IMG/VR virus record: IMGVR_UViG_3300020156_000070
Location: 1 to 30,454 of that record
DNA length: 30,454 nt
Strand: one strand, 5' to 3'
DNA from: a virus
Part shown: piece after piece, positions 1-6,260 of the stretch
Layout: each line of letters starts with the position of its first letter
Numbering within the stretch: position 1 is the stretch's first letter
The notes under the pieces: generated by a model
Database searches by the model: none
What the model was told of the DNA's origin: nothing
Seen by the model: the letters and a program-made list of their open reading frames with translations, nothing else
Translations under genes and position numbers: made by a program

Positions 1-105
1 CGGGGCCTGCAGAAGGCCTGCGCGGTGGCCGCGCTGACGGCGACCGTGACCGTGCTGTTCCTGCTCGGCATCGACGTCATGGCCGTGACCTCCGGTGGTG
101 CGTGA
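1..105 (+). CDS. C-terminal end of a membrane protein (5' partial)
   Basis: The frame is open from the first base and ends at TGA 103-105. The visible 34 residues contain a hydrophobic stretch of about 20 residues (ALTATVTVLFLLGIDVMAV), so this is probably the last transmembrane segment of a small membrane protein. The next gene starts at the last base of the stop codon (TGATG), so both should lie in one rightward operon. The start and most of the protein lie outside the window and I do not recognise the family. Confidence 0.55.
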   Translation, partial: RGLQKACAVAALTATVTVLFLLGIDVMAVTSGGA

Positions 106-290
106 TGGAGCCCGTCACCTACTTCTTCTACCCGGTCAGCTACGGCGGCTACGAGGTGGCCACCGCGAGCGGGCGCATGCTCGCCTGGCGGGACACCCAG
201 GCGAAGGCCTTGCAGATGGCCTACCGCTACGCCCGGCACGTCGGACACCGCACCGCCCACTCCCGGGTCCGCGCGCGGCGGCCGAAGTGA
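105..290 (+). CDS. Hypothetical 61-aa protein
   Basis: ATG at 105 overlaps the upstream stop by one base. A GTG at 102 is possible but adds one residue only. The protein begins with an aromatic, Gly/Tyr-rich segment (YFFYPVSYGGYEVA) followed by a helix that looks amphipathic (AWRDTQAKALQMAYRYARH) and ends strongly basic (RVRARRPK). No cysteines and no membrane segment. The basic tail would suit nucleic-acid contact, but that is inference. It is translationally coupled on both sides: the WhiB-like gene starts at GTG 287 inside its stop codon. Confidence 0.65.
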   Translation: MEPVTYFFYPVSYGGYEVATASGRMLAWRDTQAKALQMAYRYARHVGHRTAHSRVRARRPK

Positions 291-661
291 GCACCGCGCC
301 CACCGGCCGATGCCGCTCCGGCCGGCACCCGCAAGCACCCGGTAGCGGCCGGTGCGCCCCCTGCGGTGTGGAGAACGCCGCACGGTCGAAGGAGTTCTGG
401 CAGCGGGTGCACGGCTCGGTGGCGCCGATGCTCGATGCCTTCCAGAACGCGCTGTGCGACCAGGACTGCGCCTGGCAGTACGACCCCACCGACCGCGACG
501 AACTGCGGGACGCCGGTGTGCAACGGCCGGAAGAGCTGCCGCGCATCCAGGCGGCAATCGCCCGGTGCCAGGCCTGCCCCATCCTGCTCGAGTGCCGGTT
601 CTTCGGGCGGGAGCACGATCTGCTCGGCGTGTTCGGCGGCGAATATCTCGGAGTGGCTTGA
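287..661 (+). CDS. WhiB-like iron-sulfur regulator, without the usual basic tail
   Basis: This 124-aa protein has the WhiB signature: C57 or C61, then C94-x2-C97-x5-C103 (ARCQACPILLECR), then the turn GVFGG at 114-118 in place of the usual G[VI]WGG. WhiB proteins bind a [4Fe-4S] cluster through four Cys and act with the housekeeping sigma factor to control transcription in actinobacteria; several actinophages carry copies. The GTG start at 287 overlaps the upstream stop (GTGA). Two oddities are visible. There is an extra N-terminal Cys pair (C23-x2-C26). The protein stops six residues after GVFGG, so the basic DNA-contacting tail typical of the family is missing. It may work through protein contacts, for example on sigma or as an antagonist of a host WhiB. 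The next promoter's -35 box overlaps its stop codon. Confidence 0.85.
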   Translation: MSTAPTGRCRSGRHPQAPGSGRCAPCGVENAARSKEFWQRVHGSVAPMLDAFQNALCDQDCAWQYDPTDRDELRDAGVQRPEELPRIQAAIARCQACPILLECRFFGREHDLLGVFGGEYLGVA

Positions 662-687
662 CAAGGTATGACAAGGCATGACATGAT
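658..687 (+). promoter_or_regulatory. Promoter with 10-bp tandem operator repeats (copy 1)
   Basis: A perfect -35 hexamer TTGACA (658-663) is followed, after an 18-bp spacer, by CATGAT (682-687, 4/6 match to the -10 consensus). The spacer is made of two and a half copies of a 10-bp unit, TGACAAGGTA, TGACAAGGCA, TGACA, so one helical turn separates each unit. The same 26 bases recur at 19639-19664 ahead of another rightward gene. This suggests a promoter under a shared regulator that binds direct repeats. It would transcribe the genes from 718 to 1711. Confidence 0.7.
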
Positions 688-717
688 TCTCTCATCAGCA
701 CGAGAGAGGGAGCACCG

Positions 718-1011
718 ATGACCAGCACGATCGCCACCCAGGAACTGCCGGTGGACCACATCCACTCCGCGACCGCCTACGTCTTCCCGCACGCCGCGGT
801 CAGCCGCACCGAGCTGGACTTCGAGCTGCAGCTCGACGACGCGGTGATCGACGAGGACAGCGCCGCCAAGGTGGCCGAGTCCATCACCCGGCAGGTCCAC
901 GCCTACCTCGGGCTGAGCGAGAAGTACCACGACGGCGACGAGGCCGAGCTCAAGGCGATCCTCATCCGGCTGCTGGCCACCGCCGACCGGCAGCGCGCCG
1001 GCCGCCTGTGA
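718..1011 (+). CDS. Hypothetical 97-aa acidic protein, first gene behind repeat promoter
   Basis: ATG 718 has a good ribosome site (GAGGGAG about 7 bases upstream) and lies about 30 bases after the -10 box of the repeat promoter. The protein is acidic, soluble and shows no Cys. Its centre is rich in Asp/Glu (ELDFELQLDDAVIDEDSA) and its second half looks helical (AELKAILIRLLATADRQRA). I do not recognise the family. Its place directly behind a regulated promoter outside the late operon suggests an early or lysogeny-expressed accessory gene. The next small membrane ORF overlaps its stop codon. Confidence 0.7.
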   Translation: MTSTIATQELPVDHIHSATAYVFPHAAVSRTELDFELQLDDAVIDEDSAAKVAESITRQVHAYLGLSEKYHDGDEAELKAILIRLLATADRQRAGRL

Positions 1012-1115
1012 TCCGGAGGACAGCGCCACTCGCGGCCGTGTTCGCATGGTCGGTGTGGCGCTCTTTCGTCGGGCTGATGGCGGTGTGGGCCGTGCTGAAT
1101 GGCGCGGCTACCTGA
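1008..1115 (+). CDS. Small membrane protein, 35 aa
   Basis: GTG 1008 overlaps the stop of the preceding gene (GTGA), the commonest start arrangement in this window. It encodes a short basic N-terminus (VIRRTAP) followed by one hydrophobic segment of about 25 residues with several Trp (LAAVFAWSVWRSFVGLMAVW), ending at TGA 1113-1115. The positive-inside pattern predicts a single-pass protein with its N-terminus in the cytoplasm. Its function is unknown. Support is the coupled start and the membrane segment; there is no homology evidence. Confidence 0.5.
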   Translation: MIRRTAPLAAVFAWSVWRSFVGLMAVWAVLNGAAT

Positions 1116-1138
1116 TACGGAAGAGAAGAGCAGGACGA

Positions 1139-1279
1139 ATGAGCAGGATTGACAAGATCGTGCAGCGAGCGATCGACGACGTGAAGCGCGAGCAGGCGGC
1201 CGAGCGAGCTTCGGAAGAGTCGTCGGCCGCTCGCACCGAACAGCCCCCCGACTCGCCCACCAGAGAGGAAAACCGCTAG
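1139..1279 (+). CDS. Hypothetical 46-aa charged protein
   Basis: The ATG at 1139 follows GAAGAG and AGGA purine runs 4-14 bases upstream. An in-frame upstream start at 1046 would add an unconvincing segment overlapping the membrane ORF, so I prefer 1139. The product is helical and highly charged (RIDKIVQRAIDDVKREQAAERASEE) with a disordered Pro/Glu tail. The next gene starts at the last base of its stop codon, so these small helical proteins are co-translated. I do not recognise the family. Confidence 0.55.
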   Translation: MSRIDKIVQRAIDDVKREQAAERASEESSAARTEQPPDSPTREENR

Positions 1280-1440
1280 TGGCGCTCACGCCGGAAGAGA
1301 AGGAACGGCTCGAGAAGGAACGAGCCGCAGCAGAGAAAATCCGAGAGGTCGAACGCGCGAAGAACGAGGCCGAGCGAGCCAAGGAAGCCAACAAGCTCGC
1401 GCAGAAGATCATCGACGCCGCGAAGAACGAGAGGGACTAG
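1279..1440 (+). CDS. Hypothetical 53-aa coiled-coil protein
   Basis: GTG 1279 shares a base with the upstream TAG stop and is preceded by AGAGGA. The whole protein is Lys/Glu/Ala-rich with heptad-like spacing (EKERLEKERAAAEKIREVER), which predicts one continuous helix or coiled coil. No Cys, aromatic or Gly residue interrupts it. Together with its neighbours at 1139 and 1448 it forms a set of three small helical proteins that may assemble together. That is inference from composition and coupling only. Confidence 0.6.
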   Translation: MALTPEEKERLEKERAAAEKIREVERAKNEAERAKEANKLAQKIIDAAKNERD

Positions 1441-1447
1441 CAACCAG

Positions 1448-1711
1448 ATGGCAACCTTCGGGGAACAGGCCGAACAGCTCCGGGCGATCGCATCGAGCGA
1501 GAACATCCCGATCGGGGTGCTTCTCTCCGCACAGCAGCAGCTCGACCAGGTCTCCGGTCAGGTAACCGGGCTGATCGACTCCAGCAGCGAGCACTACAAC
1601 AACGTGATCGGGATGTGCAGCGCCGCCCGTGACGCGGTGGGAAACGCGATCGCCGCGCTCAAGCAGATGGAGACCGCCATCCACGACGCGGCCGACCACC
1701 ACAGCCGCTAG
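1448..1711 (+). CDS. Hypothetical 87-aa helical-hairpin protein
   Basis: ATG 1448 is 7 bases after the previous stop. The protein looks like two or three helices (residues about 4-16, 23-48 and 53-83) with Gln/Ala-rich, amphipathic sequence and one Cys. The size and helix-loop-helix outline resemble WXG100-type proteins, but there is no W-x-G motif at the turn, so I do not assign that family. It is the last gene of the rightward block; a strong terminator follows 11 bases after its stop. Confidence 0.65.
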   Translation: MATFGEQAEQLRAIASSENIPIGVLLSAQQQLDQVSGQVTGLIDSSSEHYNNVIGMCSAARDAVGNAIAALKQMETAIHDAADHHSR

Positions 1712-1722
1712 CCTCCCGCACA

Positions 1723-1761
1723 GGAAAGCCCCTCCCTGCTTGGCCGTGGGAGGGGCTTTCC
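1723..1761. terminator. Strong, probably bidirectional terminator between convergent blocks
   Basis: A perfect 14-bp inverted repeat (GGAAAGCCCCTCCC / GGGAGGGGCTTTCC) with an 11-base loop lies between the rightward block ending at 1711 and the leftward late operon ending at 1769. The A-rich and T-rich outer parts of the stem give weak U-tracts in either direction. The position and symmetry fit a terminator serving both transcripts. Confidence 0.85.
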
Positions 1762-1768
1762 GCTGTGC

Positions 1769-2098
1769 TCAGTAGACCTCGACGAGACCGGCGTACCAGC
1801 CGGGTGACACCGCTCCGCCGATGAGCACCAAGTGTGCGTCGTAGAATCCGCGCGCCAGCACGTGCCCGCCGTCACCCACCTTGATCGCCACCGTGGTCGG
1901 CCCGACCCACGTGGCCGCGATCCAGTCCGCGTCGTCCCGGTCCACCGGTGGGGTACCGCCCTGCTCGGTGAAACAGACCTTCGGTGTGAACGATCCCTCG
2001 AGGTTTTCGATGGGCGAGCCCGCCCACGTCTGGGCTGTGATCTCCCAGGCGAGTTCGTCGGTGGCGAACGCCGGAATCCGGTGCTTCATCGGGTGCAT
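1769..2098 (-). CDS. Small tail- or appendage-region protein, 109 aa
   Basis: The start is ATG 2098, preceded by a clear GGGAGGGA site 9 bases upstream, rather than an upstream GTG in the same frame. The sequence is rich in beta-forming and aromatic residues (ADWIAATWVGPTTVAIKVG, SPGWYAGLVEVY) with one Cys. This reads as one compact beta domain, as in the small structural proteins that end many actinophage tail operons. It is the last gene of the leftward late transcript and lies 2 bases after the DUF4082-like gene. I infer a minor virion role from position; no family is recognised with certainty. Confidence 0.6.
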   Translation of the reverse strand: MHPMKHRIPAFATDELAWEITAQTWAGSPIENLEGSFTPKVCFTEQGGTPPVDRDDADWIAATWVGPTTVAIKVGDGGHVLARGFYDAHLVLIGGAVSPGWYAGLVEVY

Positions 2099-2100
2099 GG

Positions 2101-2754
2101 TCAATCCCTCCCCGCGGACGCCCACCGCGGGTTCCGCTGCCGGAGATCGTAGCGGCCAGGGTGGATCTGGCTGCCGAACCGGGGGCGGCGCGGGCGCACC
2201 TGGACCCGCCAGTTCGACGGGTCGGGGTTCGGCTCCTCATCGCCATCGCTGAGCACGACGTCCACCGGGTAGCCACCGCCGTTAAAGAAGCCGGTGGGGT
2301 AGGTGAGCGCGGAGCCGTAGGCGAACGTTCCCTGTCCGCCCTCGACACTGGCATCCGGGGCGCTGAGTGGACCGCTGACGATCCCGCCCACACCGGCCCC
2401 TGTCGCCCAGTACCCGCCCACGGCGGTGAAGCCAGCGGGGAAGTGGGCGACCACCTTGAACGAGCCGGGAGCGAGCGGTACAGGCGCGGGCAGTTCGGCG
2501 CGATGCCAGCCGGTACCGGACAGCTCGAACGCGACCGGAAGCATGATCTGCTCCCCGGTGCCCGGCCCGGTGACCTCGAAGACGGCCGCGTGCACGGGAC
2601 CGCCGATGGACGCAGCGCCACGCCAGAAGCGCAGCGCCACGAGATCGACCGGCTCGAGCACGTCGAATCGGGTGCCCAGCGAGACGGGGGAGTCCGCATC
2701 CGCGGTCAGCGGGAACGGACTCCCCTCGTCAGGCCAGATCGAGAATTCGGCCAC
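2101..2754 (-). CDS. DUF4082-like beta-sandwich protein, probable tail appendage
   Basis: This 217-aa protein resembles DUF4082 domains: an opening IWP motif, then G(T/V)RF with a hydrophobic strand (PVDLVALRFWRGA), a conserved GTGW (HRAEL follows) and the Pro-Gly strand APGSFKVVAHF. DUF4082 is a putative carbohydrate-binding beta-sandwich found in secreted bacterial proteins and actinophage tail or appendage proteins. The last 40 residues are basic and Pro/Arg-rich. The start is a GTG three bases after the holin-like gene's stop, without a convincing ribosome site, so translation is probably coupled. Binding of cell-wall or other glycans is an inference from the domain. Confidence 0.65.
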   Translation of the reverse strand: MAEFSIWPDEGSPFPLTADADSPVSLGTRFDVLEPVDLVALRFWRGAASIGGPVHAAVFEVTGPGTGEQIMLPVAFELSGTGWHRAELPAPVPLAPGSFKVVAHFPAGFTAVGGYWATGAGVGGIVSGPLSAPDASVEGGQGTFAYGSALTYPTGFFNGGGYPVDVVLSDGDEEPNPDPSNWRVQVRPRRPRFGSQIHPGRYDLRQRNPRWASAGRD

Positions 2755-2757
2755 GGG

Positions 2758-3129
2758 TCAGGGGTGCTGCTCGCCGACCCGATGGCCGGTCACGGCGAGT
2801 TTCGGACTGTTGAAGCCGACCACACCGACGCCGGCGAGCGCGGCCACCATCACCTGCAGCCACTCGGTGATGGTGATCCCGCCGTCGAGCAGCGCGCCGC
2901 CACCGGTCACGAGCAGCGTCGCGCCCGCGGTCAGGGAGTAGACGACCAGCTTCGAGTACTTGCCGACCGTGCCGGTGAGGTTCGGCACGATGACTACGCC
3001 GACCGCCGAGAGCACCAGCAGCAGGCCGTTGACCGCTTCGAGCGCACTGATGTGCTCGTCGCCGGTGAGCGCAGCCAGCAGCCACGCGGCCAGCGTCGCC
3101 GCCAGCGCGCTGAAGAACTTCCCGTACAT
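2758..3129 (-). CDS. Holin-like membrane protein
   Basis: This 123-aa protein has three to four hydrophobic segments at about residues 5-21 (FSALAATLAAWLLAALT), 31-50 (LEAVNGLLLVLSAVGVVIVP), 60-80 and 88-105, then a short polar tail. It lies directly downstream of the endolysin gene in the same operon, the usual place for an actinophage holin, which permeabilises the membrane so that the endolysin reaches the wall. The start ATG 3129 has AAAGGAA about 8 bases upstream. Two other membrane proteins lie on the other side of the endolysin, so which one is the true holin is open. Confidence 0.7.
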   Translation of the reverse strand: MYGKFFSALAATLAAWLLAALTGDEHISALEAVNGLLLVLSAVGVVIVPNLTGTVGKYSKLVVYSLTAGATLLVTGGGALLDGGITITEWLQVMVAALAGVGVVGFNSPKLAVTGHRVGEQHP

Positions 3130-3170
3130 GCCTGTGTTCCTTTCGTTGCCCCCGGTGGATGAAGGGTAGG

Positions 3171-4550
3171 TCAGAGGGTGACGCGGAAGCCGAACCCAGC
3201 GTGGTGCTGGGCACCGTCGATGGCGTAAGCGACCTCCACGGTCAGCACGCCGGTGGGGATGGCGAAGCTGTAGGGCTTGGCCGCCGGGATGGTCTCCGTG
3301 CCCTTGATGGTGACCTGCTCCCCTCCGCCCTTGATCCCCTTGATGTGGGTCAACTGGATGTCCTCGTACCCGACGCCGATCACGCCGAAGTACATGCCGG
3401 ACGGAACGACGAACGTGCGGGAGGTGAACTCGCCTTCGGTGGCGAACAGGTCGGCCATTTCGGTCTCCAGATCTCTTGCGAGCGGTTTGGGTTCAGGGAC
3501 GCCGGGGGTACCGCCCCCGCCACCGGCAGTGCCGAGGTTCCAGGCGCTGGTGTCGTCGCACGCCGGGCTGGCCACGACCGACAGGTGCAGGTGGCTCGTG
3601 TGCGGATTCACCCCGTGGTAAGGCTTCCAGCCCTGCGCGGGGTTCCAGATCCGGCGATCCCAGATGATGTACTTGATCCGCCAGTCCCGCAGGCGCGCCA
3701 GCTGACCGGCGAGCCAGTGGCAGTCGAGACCGCCCTCCGGGTCGTGGGTGAAGTCCCGGGCGGTCACGATTCCCGGGCCGTACCACGGGTTGTGATCGCT
3801 GTTGCGATTCTGGTGACTGGTGTCACCGATCGAGCCGTCGCTCCGCTTGTCGCGGTTCGGCGCCATCGCGTTGAGCTGGTCAAGCAGCTTGTTGAGCGAT
3901 TTGGCCACGCGCCATGCCATGGGCGTTCCCTTCCGTGCGGTGATGTCGATGGACACGCGGTCCCGGTCGATGTTGCGCGGCATACCGTAGGCGTCCACGA
4001 CCCCCGGCAGGATCGCCTCATCCGTGTACTGGTGTCCGATGTGGAATATCGATGGCACGCGGGAGTAGTTCGCCACGAGTGGCTTGACCGGGAACCCCCA
4101 CTCGTTGACCCGCATCGCTTTCATGAACGATTCGTTCGAGTAGGTGATCGGGTCGTAGTCGTTCCACTGCATCACCTGGTGGATGTACCGGCCGGTCGCG
4201 CTCGCCAGCGCCGCGCCGGTCATGTCGTTGGTGAAGCCCCATCGGCCTGCCGTGGTCGGCTCGAGGTCGATCATCGGCTTGATGTCGTGCGCGTCGGCCT
4301 GCGCCAGCGCGGCCATGAACTCCTCGGCCTGCTTTTGGGCGATCACGTTGCGGATGAAGCCGTACCCGCCGATCTTGAAACCGGCGTCGCGCAGGATCGG
4401 CACGGCGGACAGGTCGATCGGCCGGTCCGGGTCCGCGTCGTAGACCTTCACCCACACGTAGCCGCCGGTGACCGCGGCACGCAGCGCGGCCAGCTGGTCG
4501 ACCCGGTAGCGCTGCCAGTGCGCAACGTCGATTCCCTCGCCAGTGATCAT
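3171..4550 (-). CDS. Endolysin: GH25-type muramidase plus LAS-type peptidase
   Basis: The 459-aa lysin starts at ATG 4550, behind a GGAGG site; a longer frame from 4604 overlaps a hairpin and is less likely. Residues 1-205 look like a GH25 muramidase (GIDVAHWQ with D8; MIDLEP with D95 and E97 as the acid pair), which cuts the glycan strand. Residues 207-330 form a peptidase of the M15/LAS type common in actinophage lysins: SDH with H253, ARDFTHD with D266, and SHLHLS with H322 as zinc ligands or catalytic residues. A Gly/Pro linker (343-355) leads to a C-terminal beta-rich domain of about 100 residues that I do not recognise; wall binding is a guess. No LysB-type esterase is visible in the window. 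Confidence 0.88.
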   Translation of the reverse strand: MITGEGIDVAHWQRYRVDQLAALRAAVTGGYVWVKVYDADPDRPIDLSAVPILRDAGFKIGGYGFIRNVIAQKQAEEFMAALAQADAHDIKPMIDLEPTTAGRWGFTNDMTGAALASATGRYIHQVMQWNDYDPITYSNESFMKAMRVNEWGFPVKPLVANYSRVPSIFHIGHQYTDEAILPGVVDAYGMPRNIDRDRVSIDITARKGTPMAWRVAKSLNKLLDQLNAMAPNRDKRSDGSIGDTSHQNRNSDHNPWYGPGIVTARDFTHDPEGGLDCHWLAGQLARLRDWRIKYIIWDRRIWNPAQGWKPYHGVNPHTSHLHLSVVASPACDDTSAWNLGTAGGGGGTPGVPEPKPLARDLETEMADLFATEGEFTSRTFVVPSGMYFGVIGVGYEDIQLTHIKGIKGGGEQVTIKGTETIPAAKPYSFAIPTGVLTVEVAYAIDGAQHHAGFGFRVTL

Positions 4551-4581
4551 GCGTCCTCCGTGAGTGGGTTCTCGCAGCATA

Positions 4582-4621
4582 ACGGCCGTGTCCAAGGCTG
4601 ACATCCCCTGGACACGGCCGT
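4582..4621 (-). terminator. Perfect 12-bp inverted repeat upstream of endolysin
   Basis: ACGGCCGTGTCC (4582-4593) and GGACACGGCCGT (4610-4621) pair perfectly around a 16-base loop, in the 81-base gap between the 88-aa gene and the endolysin start. In the leftward transcript the stem is followed by TTATG rather than a long U-run. It could be a partial terminator or attenuator, or a 5' stem that protects or processes the lysin mRNA. Confidence 0.6.
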
Positions 4622-4631
4622 CATAGCCTGG

Positions 4632-4898
4632 TCAGCTACCGAACGTCTCGTTGTGCAGGTCCTCCACCTTCGGCTTGATCTCCTGCACGGCCTCGTGCAC
4701 GTCGGCGAGCCGCTGCTGCGAGCCGGTCTCGCCCATGATCGTGCCGGTGATGTTCTCGAGCCGGTCGTCCATGTTGATCAGCTTCTTCGCCGCGGTCTCC
4801 GGAGCCGTGGAGTGACCGCCGCCGGAAAGCTCCTTCGCCCACACCTTCGCGGCGACGGCGTCGGCGATCTGGTCGATCTCGGTCTGCGTCAGTGCCAT
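4632..4898 (-). CDS. Hypothetical 88-aa coiled-coil protein
   Basis: The start is ATG 4898 with AAGGGG about 7 bases upstream. The longer upstream frame is Arg/His-rich shadow sequence. The product begins with a helix (LTQTEIDQIADAVAAKVWAKEL), has a Ser/Gly-rich linker at about 25-32, then a long charged helix with heptad-like spacing (residues 34-82). No Cys or membrane segment. Small proteins of this plan occur in actinophage tail-lysis junctions, sometimes beside minor tail genes. Function unknown. Confidence 0.65.
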   Translation of the reverse strand: MALTQTEIDQIADAVAAKVWAKELSGGGHSTAPETAAKKLINMDDRLENITGTIMGETGSQQRLADVHEAVQEIKPKVEDLHNETFGS

Positions 4899-4909
4899 GG
4901 GAACCCCTT

Positions 4910-5629
4910 CTACGGTAGGCAGTTCAGCGCGCTGGTGGGCGTGTCCACCTGCGTCGGCGCCTGGTCGTAGATGGTACGCATGACGCAGCCTTCTTCGGTG
5001 GAAACGGGATACGGACCGGTGACGATGCCACGGCCCGGCTCTCCGTCTACCCCGTCCTTGCCGTTGACGCCGTCCTTCCCCTGGCACTGCTGCGGAGTGC
5101 TCAGGCACGGCGGGCTCTGGCCGTCCTCCGGCACCGGAATCTGCAGCACGACGTCGCGGATGATCCGGTCGTAGTCGATGGTCGGGGTCTCGCCGTCCTT
5201 GCCGGGCGCCGGCGCGGGGATCTTCGCCTGGACCTCCCGGACGATCCGGTCATAGTCGACAGCCGGGGTCTCGCCCGCCGGTCCGCGCGGCAGCAGGTCC
5301 GGGTTCTCCCGCAGGGTGTCCTCGATCAGCTTCCGGACCTCGGCGTCCGACCGGCGTGGCGCGGGCACCTCCACGGTGCGCTGTTCGATGACCGTCTTCA
5401 CCTCGGCCGCCTTCTGGCAGGTAGCCGGGTCCGGCGCCACGGTGGGGTTCGAACAATCCGCGATCGTGCGGTCCGCGAGATCGACGGCCACCACCTCGTT
5501 GGTATCTGCGCGCTTCTCTTCCCGATCTGCTTCGGCACCGAGCGAATAGGACGCGGCTGCCACGAACAGCACGGCGACCGCGTATCCGGCGGACCGGACT
5601 TGCTTGTTCGTGCGCGCGTTCCTGATCAT
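4910..5629 (-). CDS. Membrane-anchored collagen-like repeat protein
   Basis: This 239-aa protein starts at ATG 5629 inside the upstream stop (ATGA). A basic N-terminus is followed by one transmembrane segment (residues 12-30, YAVAVLFVAAASYSLGA), so most of the protein should lie outside the membrane. Two adjacent 27-residue repeats occupy 116-142 and 143-169; each has GETPxxDYDRI followed by a valine-rich strand and Pro-rich end. Residues 184-200 are collagen-like Gly-x-y (GKDGVNGKDGVDGEPGR). Six Cys (59, 71, 175, 182, 215, 237) could form disulfides outside the cell. The location in the lysis cluster suggests a wall-spanning or surface role, but no family function is known to me. Confidence 0.75.
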   Translation of the reverse strand: MIRNARTNKQVRSAGYAVAVLFVAAASYSLGAEADREEKRADTNEVVAVDLADRTIADCSNPTVAPDPATCQKAAEVKTVIEQRTVEVPAPRRSDAEVRKLIEDTLRENPDLLPRGPAGETPAVDYDRIVREVQAKIPAPAPGKDGETPTIDYDRIIRDVVLQIPVPEDGQSPPCLSTPQQCQGKDGVNGKDGVDGEPGRGIVTGPYPVSTEEGCVMRTIYDQAPTQVDTPTSALNCLP

Positions 5630-5865
5630 GCCGGTTTCTCCAGATCCGAGGACTTCGGTGGCTGCGGGATCGGATCGTGCTCCAGCCCGTTCCGTGCCGC
5701 AAGCTGCGTCATACCATAGCCCCATTTGAGCAGGTCAGCGACGTAAGCACGAGCCTCGTCACGCTCCGCAGGCGCTCGCCGATCCTTCTTGTCCCGGGTG
5801 CCCAGATACGTGAACAGCGCTACCACCACTCCGGACAGGCTCGCTGCGATCGCTTCCCAGTTCAT
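5626..5865 (-). CDS. Single-pass membrane protein, 79 aa (lysis cluster)
   Basis: ATG 5865 overlaps the upstream stop (ATGA) and the gene's own stop overlaps the next start in the same way. There is one hydrophobic segment near the N-terminus (residues 5-22, AIAASLSGVVVALFTYLG), followed at once by a strongly charged stretch (RDKKDRRAPAERDEA) and a Pro-rich polar tail. Positive-inside reasoning puts the C-terminus in the cytoplasm. Proteins with this plan accompany holins in many actinophages and are sometimes called holin-like or antiholin-like. That role is inferred from topology and neighbours. Confidence 0.65.
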   Translation of the reverse strand: MNWEAIAASLSGVVVALFTYLGTRDKKDRRAPAERDEARAYVADLLKWGYGMTQLAARNGLEHDPIPQPPKSSDLEKPA

Positions 5866-6245
5866 CGGTGCCCCCGATACATCGCAGCCACCAGGAAGTG
5901 TGTGCCCGCGAGTAGCACGAAAACGACCGTGGTGGTGAGGTTTCCCGGTGGCCGGTTCTGCAAGGCGCCCAGCAGTGCCGCGCTGGCGAAGACAGTGCAG
6001 CTGCCCGCACACAGCGCGTGGCCGATCTGCTGCCGGTTACGAGCCGCGGCGGTGAACAGCAGCCCCGCGCCAGCCATCCCGAAGACGACCGGCCACAGCA
6101 CGCTGAGATTGGCGATCCAGGAGACCCGGCCCGCCGGCACGATGGGGTCTCCCTGGATGAGCCACACGAGCATGAGCACCAGCTGCCCGAACGCTAGCAG
6201 CACGGACAGCGTGCGCCGCGGGTGCCGGTCGTTCCGATCGCTCAC
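5862..6245 (-). CDS. Four-helix membrane protein (lysis cluster)
   Basis: The GTG start at 6245 has a strong GGAAGGGG site upstream. The 127-aa product has four hydrophobic segments at about residues 13-31 (SVLLAFGQLVLMLVWLI), 42-66, 77-95 and 103-121, with a charged N-terminus (MSDRNDRHPRR). It is the first of three consecutive membrane genes coupled by ATGA overlaps, just after the tail genes. The position and topology fit a second holin-type or lysis-regulator protein. An unrelated membrane role is equally possible on the sequence alone. Confidence 0.65.
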   Translation of the reverse strand: MSDRNDRHPRRTLSVLLAFGQLVLMLVWLIQGDPIVPAGRVSWIANLSVLWPVVFGMAGAGLLFTAAARNRQQIGHALCAGSCTVFASAALLGALQNRPPGNLTTTVVFVLLAGTHFLVAAMYRGHR

Positions 6246-6260
6246 GGCACCCCTTCCAGG

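Noticed and set aside
136-1047. Leftward 303-codon ORF opposite the WhiB block
   Set aside because: The rightward frame has the WhiB motif, coupled starts and promoter; this ORF is Arg/Ser-rich shadow.
1448-1711. WXG100 (ESX-secreted) protein
   Set aside because: Right size and helical outline, but there is no W-x-G at the turn and no secretion gene nearby.
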